This document shows, one piece after another, positions 13,763 to 18,287 of a stretch of 18,287 nucleotides of DNA (position 1 is the stretch's first letter; each line of letters begins with the position of its first letter). The stretch comes from Desulfuromonadales bacterium C00003068 (GTDB lineage: Bacteria > Desulfobacterota > Desulfuromonadia > Desulfuromonadales > Desulfuromonadaceae): positions 1 through 18,287 of the forward strand of contig MAXR01000461.1 of the NCBI GenBank assembly GCA_001751155.1. The letters are read 5' to 3'. The position numbers were made by a program, and so were the translations under genes. The notes under the pieces were generated by a model. It was not told where the DNA came from. It did no database searches and saw only the letters and a program-made list of their open reading frames with translations.

Positions 13763-16180
13763 TTGAACGTAAAGACAGTTCTTGTGATTCTGTTACAGAT
13801 TGGATTGATCTGCATCGCATCCCCTCTTGTTGCTTGGGGCCAGGAACAGTGTGAACTGCTCTCGGTTGAAAAGCATGATGAGGTAAATATCAGCCGTTTG
13901 TCTCTACAGTTCAATCGCTTGCCAGAGTTTCAAGTGAAGACATCGGGGCAGCGGCTCGAAGTGATTTTACCTGAGACGCACGTTTCATCACAATTATCAT
14001 TGCCGCCGGAAGATGAGCGCCTTGTTCGGGTTTTGATCGGTCAAGCTCAAAAAAAAATGATGCTTTCATTTTTGTTGCGACGGCCACCATATTTTGTTAA
14101 CAGCGTTAAAGATGTTCAGGATCGTCGCCTGGTGATTGATTTGCATTGGCAAGATTCACAACGTGGCACACGTCCAGCTATCTCACGTAGTGTTCCAGGA
14201 CAAACATCGCTTCAGGGCGGCGGCGGGGTCGCTGGACGGGCAATTAGTTCGAAATATCATGGTGATTGGTTACGTTTTTTTGCCGAATACGAACGGCCAG
14301 TCACACTTAGTGCGCCGATCAATTACACTCTGGCACCGTTTCCGTGTCTTTCTTTGGTTGATGATGTGTCTGATGTCTTACCTTTAGATGTCGCGGCATT
14401 GGCGGATCAGGGCGAGTGGGACGAAGCGATCACGGCACTAGAGTACGTTGGTCTAGAGGCAGAACGAGGCGATGCTCCGTTGCGGTTGATGTTGGTTAAG
14501 GCTGATCTGCATCAGCGCGCAGGAAATTATAGAAAAGCGCGAAGGTTTTTAGATCGAATAACGGCCTTGCTTAAAGAACGGCAACAGCAGCTTGGCGCAT
14601 GTGTCTCCTTGCAGCGATTATATCTTGCTATCAATCAAGCTAATAGCCCTTTTGAGCTGTTGGCTGAATTAACACTGGCAGCTGATCGGCGCTACCCTAT
14701 TGTGATGCAAAAGTACATTGATCTGTTCCAGGCTGAGGTACTGATCTCGGCAGGTGATGTGAGGCAGGCCTTGCCAATCCTTGAGGGCGCATCAATTGAG
14801 GGGGTCGGCGAGTTGGACCCCATCTATCGTCAGAGGTTAGCGGATGTGGCCTATTTGCGTGGCAACTACAAGGGCGCAATTAATCAATACTCACCTCTGG
14901 TGGAGCAGTTGGATGAGCAGCCGTTTTCATTAGCAGGGTATGCAACAAGTCTTTATAGAGATAAGCAGTACGATGCCACGATTGCCGTAGCGAAAAAATT
15001 GCTCGAAACTTTAGAATCAGCTGACCATCGTGATTTAGTTCGTTATTTAATGGGCCTTGCCTTGATACGTCGTGGTGATGCTGGTGCTGGTTACGATTTG
15101 TTACATCAGGTTCTCCCTGGAACAACGGGGGCAATTTTAGCTCAAGGGAAAATTGCTGACTTGGGGATTCAAGCGGATGATTTTTTTAGTCGGCGTAGGT
15201 CTTTGAGCGAGTTTGAAACACTGATTGATGTGATGCCAACACGCAGTGGTCGTGCAGAAATGCAGTTTAAACACGCAGTTGCCATGTATCTTATGGGACA
15301 CAGGATGGCAGCGATCGCAGAGCTGCAACACTTCCTGAAGTCGGATCGTATGTCCGATCTTGTGCCACATGCTCAAGCTTTGCTGGTTGAAATTTTGCCT
15401 AGAGTGATACACGACCTCGTTGATAAGGGGAAGTATTTTAAAGCTTTGGTTTTAGTTGAACAAAATAGAGATCTTTTGGTTTCAAGTCAGAAGAATTTTT
15501 CATTTCTTGTTGAATTGGGCCAAGTTTTTTCTAAGCTTGAATTTTCAGAACGAGCACTTCGTTTGTATCTGTATCTGCTCGATGTCACAGCCGTTGGCGA
15601 ACGGCAAGAGCAAGTTTATATGCCATTGATGGCTGCCTTGGCTCAGCAACATGCTTTTCAACGCGTTATTGAATACGCAGGACGATATGGTGCACTTTAC
15701 CCCGATGGTGCGAGTCGAGCAGCGGTGTTTTTATTGAAGGTTCAAGCCTTACAGGCTTTAGATAGACAGGCTGAAGTACAACAGTTGTTGAGAGATCCAC
15801 AGCGGCCCCAATCTATCGAAATTAACCGACTTGCTGCAACGTTAGATTGGCAAGGAAATTTTGTTCAATCCGCAGCACAAAGCATTGCACGCGTCGTTGG
15901 AGATGATATTACACAGGCTGATGGTGCCGACGTGTTATTGCAGGCTGAGATCATGCTGAGTCAAGGAAAACTAAACAGTGCATTGAGCCGTTATCAACAT
16001 CTGAAATCGATCACTGAATACGCTGAACAAGCACAGTATCGCGAAGCAACTATTCTATTAAAGCAAGGGTTTAAAACGCGAGGATTAAATATTTTGGAGC
16101 AACTTGTCGAAAACAGTAATGATGGCCAGTGGCGAACCTTCGCGCAGGAAACTCTTGAAATAGAACGATTTAGTCGTTGA
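13763..16180 (+). CDS. Secreted AMIN-like/TPR repeat protein of unknown function leading the flagellar operon
   Basis: 805 residues from TTG 13763, chosen because GGAG lies 7 nt before it and it gives a clean signal peptide. An ATG at 13742 (812 residues) has no ribosome binding site but remains possible. Signal peptide: MNVK, a hydrophobic stretch about 5-23, and a likely cleavage after AWG at 26. Residues about 38-130 are beta-rich with two strands of the LPEFQV...RLEVILP and PPYFV...RRLVIDL kind, resembling AMIN domains that bind peptidoglycan in PilQ and AmiC. A Gly-rich linker lies near 150. From about 200 to the end it is helical with repeated TPR-like pairs, for example ALPILEGASIEG, RGNYKGAINQYSPLV, and EFSERALRLYLYLL near 580. 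It lacks a lipobox and an obvious membrane anchor after the signal. It ends 12 nt before flgB, so it is cotranscribed with rod genes. A role in anchoring or assembling the flagellum in the envelope is an inference; I do not recognise a named family. Confidence 0.7.
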   Translation: MNVKTVLVILLQIGLICIASPLVAWGQEQCELLSVEKHDEVNISRLSLQFNRLPEFQVKTSGQRLEVILPETHVSSQLSLPPEDERLVRVLIGQAQKKMMLSFLLRRPPYFVNSVKDVQDRRLVIDLHWQDSQRGTRPAISRSVPGQTSLQGGGGVAGRAISSKYHGDWLRFFAEYERPVTLSAPINYTLAPFPCLSLVDDVSDVLPLDVAALADQGEWDEAITALEYVGLEAERGDAPLRLMLVKADLHQRAGNYRKARRFLDRITALLKERQQQLGACVSLQRLYLAINQANSPFELLAELTLAADRRYPIVMQKYIDLFQAEVLISAGDVRQALPILEGASIEGVGELDPIYRQRLADVAYLRGNYKGAINQYSPLVEQLDEQPFSLAGYATSLYRDKQYDATIAVAKKLLETLESADHRDLVRYLMGLALIRRGDAGAGYDLLHQVLPGTTGAILAQGKIADLGIQADDFFSRRRSLSEFETLIDVMPTRSGRAEMQFKHAVAMYLMGHRMAAIAELQHFLKSDRMSDLVPHAQALLVEILPRVIHDLVDKGKYFKALVLVEQNRDLLVSSQKNFSFLVELGQVFSKLEFSERALRLYLYLLDVTAVGERQEQVYMPLMAALAQQHAFQRVIEYAGRYGALYPDGASRAAVFLLKVQALQALDRQAEVQQLLRDPQRPQSIEINRLAATLDWQGNFVQSAAQSIARVVGDDITQADGADVLLQAEIMLSQGKLNSALSRYQHLKSITEYAEQAQYREATILLKQGFKTRGLNILEQLVENSNDGQWRTFAQETLEIERFSR

Positions 16181-16192
16181 AAGGGATAAGTC

Positions 16193-16603
16193 ATGATAGG
16201 CAATGGTTTTGTTGATAAAACGGCTTTATTGCTAAAGAAATCACTTGATTTGCGCATGCAAAATCAACAAGTGATTGCTGGTAATGTTGCCAATGCACAG
16301 ACTCCTGGTTATAAAGCTCAGCGACTTGAGTTTGAAGGTGCATTACGCCAAGCCGTTGAGGGCCGCGGACAGGATGTTACCGTGACTCATCCGCAACATA
16401 TTTCGACTCATGGTGGATCTATTGGCCGAGTTGAAGCGACTGTGTCCGAAGTTGGTGGCGGTGGTGGTCTTGGTGATGGAAACACCGTGAGTGTTGATCA
16501 AGAGATGATTCTGTTAGCCCAAAATCAAATTATGTATGAGGCTTCGGCACAACTTCTAAGTAAAAAAATGAGTATTATAAAATACGTTGTTCAGGGCAAT
16601 TAA
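16193..16603 (+). CDS. flgB: Flagellar proximal rod protein FlgB
   Basis: 136 residues. An AAAGGGAT site lies about 6 nt before ATG. The N-terminal rod signature NVANAQTPGYKAQRL (about 31-45) and the C-terminal helix with SAQLLSKKMSIIKYVV are characteristic; a Gly-rich loop lies near residues 88-96. FlgB is among the first rod subunits placed on the MS ring together with FliE, exported by the flagellar type III apparatus without a cleaved signal. The order flgB-flgC-fliE-fliF is the usual one. Confidence 0.95.
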   Translation: MIGNGFVDKTALLLKKSLDLRMQNQQVIAGNVANAQTPGYKAQRLEFEGALRQAVEGRGQDVTVTHPQHISTHGGSIGRVEATVSEVGGGGGLGDGNTVSVDQEMILLAQNQIMYEASAQLLSKKMSIIKYVVQGN

Positions 16604-16615
16604 GGGGGCCAATAG

Positions 16616-17047
16616 ATGGGGATTTTCACGTCATTGAATATTAGTGCTTCGGCACTACAGGCCCAGCGAACGCGGCTTGATACCATTAGTTCTAATATGG
16701 CAAATGCTGAAACAACTCGCACCCCTGAGGGTGGACCATATAAGCGTAAAATGGTGGTATTCGAGAGTCAACAAATGTCCTTTGCCGAGCACTTGTCAAG
16801 TCGCTCCAATAAGGCGATTAATGGGGTGCGCGTCAGTCGGATTGCTGTCGATCAGCGTGAGCCAAAGTTGGTTTACGATCCGCAACATCCCGATGCTGAT
16901 GATCGGGGATACGTGTCGATGCCTGATATTGATATCCTGAAAGAAACCACCGATATGATGATGGCAACACGAGCCTATGAGGCAAACATTACCACTATTA
17001 AATCTGCCAAGCGGATGGCATTAAAAGCGTTGGAAATTGGGAAGTAG
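16616..17047 (+). CDS. flgC: Flagellar proximal rod protein FlgC
   Basis: 143 residues, 12 nt after flgB, with AAGGGGG about 8 nt before ATG. The N-terminal SALQAQRTRLDTISSNMANA (about 11-30) and the C-terminal TDMMMATRAYEANITTIK (about 111-128) helices are the paired ends that form the rod coiled coil. The length is typical. It polymerises next to FlgB in the proximal rod. Confidence 0.96.
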   Translation: MGIFTSLNISASALQAQRTRLDTISSNMANAETTRTPEGGPYKRKMVVFESQQMSFAEHLSSRSNKAINGVRVSRIAVDQREPKLVYDPQHPDADDRGYVSMPDIDILKETTDMMMATRAYEANITTIKSAKRMALKALEIGK

Positions 17048-17060
17048 AAAGGGGTAATCC

Positions 17061-17354
17061 ATGTCTGATATTTCAATAGATAGTCATCTTAAATCAATGA
17101 TGTCCTCGTTTGGCCAAGCTCAACCACCAACAGAAACTAATTTTGGTGATATGTTGACGCAGGCCATTTCAGAAACCAATGAAGCTCAACTTAACGCTGA
17201 TCAAGCAGCTACAGATTTGAGTACAGGACGTTCTGATAATCTCCATGAGGTGATGCTTGCAATGGAAGAAGCGGATATCTCAATGCGGATGCTGGTTCAG
17301 ATGCGAAATAAAGTTGTTGATGCATACCAAGAAATCATTCGAATGCAGGTGTGA
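17061..17354 (+). CDS. fliE: Flagellar hook-basal body protein FliE
   Basis: 97 residues, 13 nt after flgC, with AAAGGGG about 6 nt before ATG. The C-terminal half holds the family signature: ATDLSTGRSDNLHEVMLAM at about 53-71 followed by ADISMRMLVQMRNKVVDAYQ at about 74-93. FliE joins the MS ring to the rod and is an early export substrate. The ~69 nt that follow before fliF hold no terminator that I can see. Confidence 0.95.
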   Translation: MSDISIDSHLKSMMSSFGQAQPPTETNFGDMLTQAISETNEAQLNADQAATDLSTGRSDNLHEVMLAMEEADISMRMLVQMRNKVVDAYQEIIRMQV

Positions 17355-17423
17355 TGTGTGTTCGGTTTGTTTTGTTGTAATTATAGTAAACTGTAATGTG
17401 TGCTGGCGGGGATAAGGGGAGCC

Positions 17424-18287
17424 ATGGCTGAGTTAGAAAAAGGAAATATTCTTACCGTTTTGAGTGGTTGGCCGCTGTCGCGAAAAATCAGCCTTGCAGC
17501 GGTAGCCCTTTTTTCGTTGACCTTGTTTGCGTTGATTATTTTGCAGACACGACAATCTGATTACCAATTGTTGTTCGCAAATTTGCCACAGGGCGATGCC
17601 TCGTCGATCGTTGTCTGGTTAAAAGATAAAAAAATCCCTTACGAAATCGAAGGCGGCGGTAGTAGCATCTATGTCCCTGCAGATAAGGTGTATGAAACAC
17701 GGCTAGAACTTGCTGGATCAGGATTGCCACAAGGTGGTGGTGTTGGTTTTGAAATTTTCGATAAACAGAGTCTTGGAATTACTGATTTTGTGCAAAAGGT
17801 AAATTATTTAAGGGCGATGCAGGGGGAGCTTTCCCGCACGATCGCATCACTGTCACCTGTCGCTGCGGCCCGGGTGCATCTTGCCCTACCGCAAAAGAGA
17901 TTATTTAAGAGTCAGCAACAGGCTGTTACTGCATCTGTCATTATTAAATTAATGGCGGGAACAAATTTACGGGATTCACAAGTTCAGGGCATTGTAAATC
18001 TTGTCTCGGGTAGTGTTGAAGGTTTAGAGCCTGAACATGTCAATGTTGTCAATTCCTTGGGGAAAGTACTGTCTAAGCGCCCAGAGCAGGGATTAAGTGG
18101 ACCCATGACACCTGGAATGCTTGAGTACCAACAAGCTGTAGAGCGACAGATGGAACGTCGCGCTCAGGATATGCTTGATCGTGCGCTCGGTGTTTCGAAT
18201 TCATTGGTTAAAGTTACCGCAGTCCTTGATTTTGCTCAGGTTGAAAAGTTGGAAGAGTTGTACGATCCTAACAGTGCTGTGCCGAGA
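17424..18287 (+). CDS. fliF: Flagellar MS-ring protein FliF (5' part, runs off the window)
   Basis: 288 codons are present with no stop. ATG 17424 has AAGGGGA about 3-5 nt upstream. A cytoplasmic N-terminus (1-20) is followed by one transmembrane helix (about 22-41) and then the periplasmic ring-building region with YQLLFANL, VPADKVYETRLELAGSGLPQGGGVGFEIFD and VNYLRAMQGELSRTIASL, VAAARVHLALPQ. These are the conserved FliF segments. The remainder (second transmembrane helix and the FliG-binding tail) should follow beyond 18287, probably with fliG and fliH. Confidence 0.96.
   Translation, partial: MAELEKGNILTVLSGWPLSRKISLAAVALFSLTLFALIILQTRQSDYQLLFANLPQGDASSIVVWLKDKKIPYEIEGGGSSIYVPADKVYETRLELAGSGLPQGGGVGFEIFDKQSLGITDFVQKVNYLRAMQGELSRTIASLSPVAAARVHLALPQKRLFKSQQQAVTASVIIKLMAGTNLRDSQVQGIVNLVSGSVEGLEPEHVNVVNSLGKVLSKRPEQGLSGPMTPGMLEYQQAVERQMERRAQDMLDRALGVSNSLVKVTAVLDFAQVEKLEELYDPNSAVPR

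Noticed and set aside
13684-13914. 76-codon reverse frame overlapping the promoter region and the TPR gene start
   Set aside because: It overlaps the signal peptide of a better-supported gene and has no motif or plausible ribosome binding site.
17355-17423. Possible promoter between fliE and fliF
   Set aside because: TATAGT- and TGTAAT-like hexamers exist but no -35 element sits at an acceptable spacing; read-through from fliE is simpler.

Overview
The window looks like a chromosomal motility and chemotaxis locus from a Gram-negative, Desulfuromonas/Geobacter-type bacterium (Desulfuromonadales or relatives). This is inferred from the mix of proteins: CheD, several CheX-like phosphatases, an HDOD protein, a double-Hpt CheA, and a FleQ/FlrA-like sigma-54 activator beside flgB-flgC-fliE-fliF. 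The taxon is an inference; no 16S rRNA or other marker is present. Base composition is in the mid-40s % GC by eye and looks even throughout, with no insertion sequence, phage, integrase or CRISPR array.

Layout. (1) 1-1764, plus strand: the end of a periplasmic-binding-protein-like sensor domain, out of frame with a PAS/HisKA/HATPase/receiver hybrid kinase. This looks like one hybrid kinase gene damaged by an internal deletion, or an assembly join. (2) 1887-2041, minus strand: tRNA-Arg(CCG) with its own promoter and terminator. (3) 2070-13337, minus strand: one long run of 12 genes, read cheA - cheR - cheB - cheD - HDOD - cheY-like - cheX-like - cheY - (hairpin, 167-nt gap) - cheX-like - cheX-like - double-CheX/pseudo-receiver fusion - sigma-54 activator. 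(4) 13338-13762: a divergent control region with one candidate sigma-54 promoter facing each way and palindromes between them. (5) 13763-18287, plus strand: a secreted AMIN-like/TPR protein of unknown role, then flgB, flgC, fliE and the 5' part of fliF, which runs off the window.

How it fits together. CheA takes input from receptors (no receptor and no CheW are encoded here) and should phosphorylate the two intact CheY-type receivers and CheB. CheR, CheB and CheD adjust the receptors. Signal removal would fall to the CheX family: five CheX-like domains in four proteins, all keeping the D-x3-E-x2-N motif, with no CheZ or CheC in view. The last gene of the operon is a FleQ/FlrA-like activator whose receiver has lost its phosphorylation site. 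It is the natural candidate to act on the two sigma-54 promoters, which would tie chemotaxis, rod/MS-ring genes and the TPR protein into one regulon.

Most unusual points: the CheX-CheX-pseudoreceiver fusion with Glu at the phosphorylation position; an MshEN-like (c-di-GMP-binding type) double motif inside CheA where a P2 domain would normally sit; the switch from ATG to GTG/TTG starts exactly across the hairpin that splits the operon; and the uncharacterised AMIN/TPR protein leading the flagellar operon.
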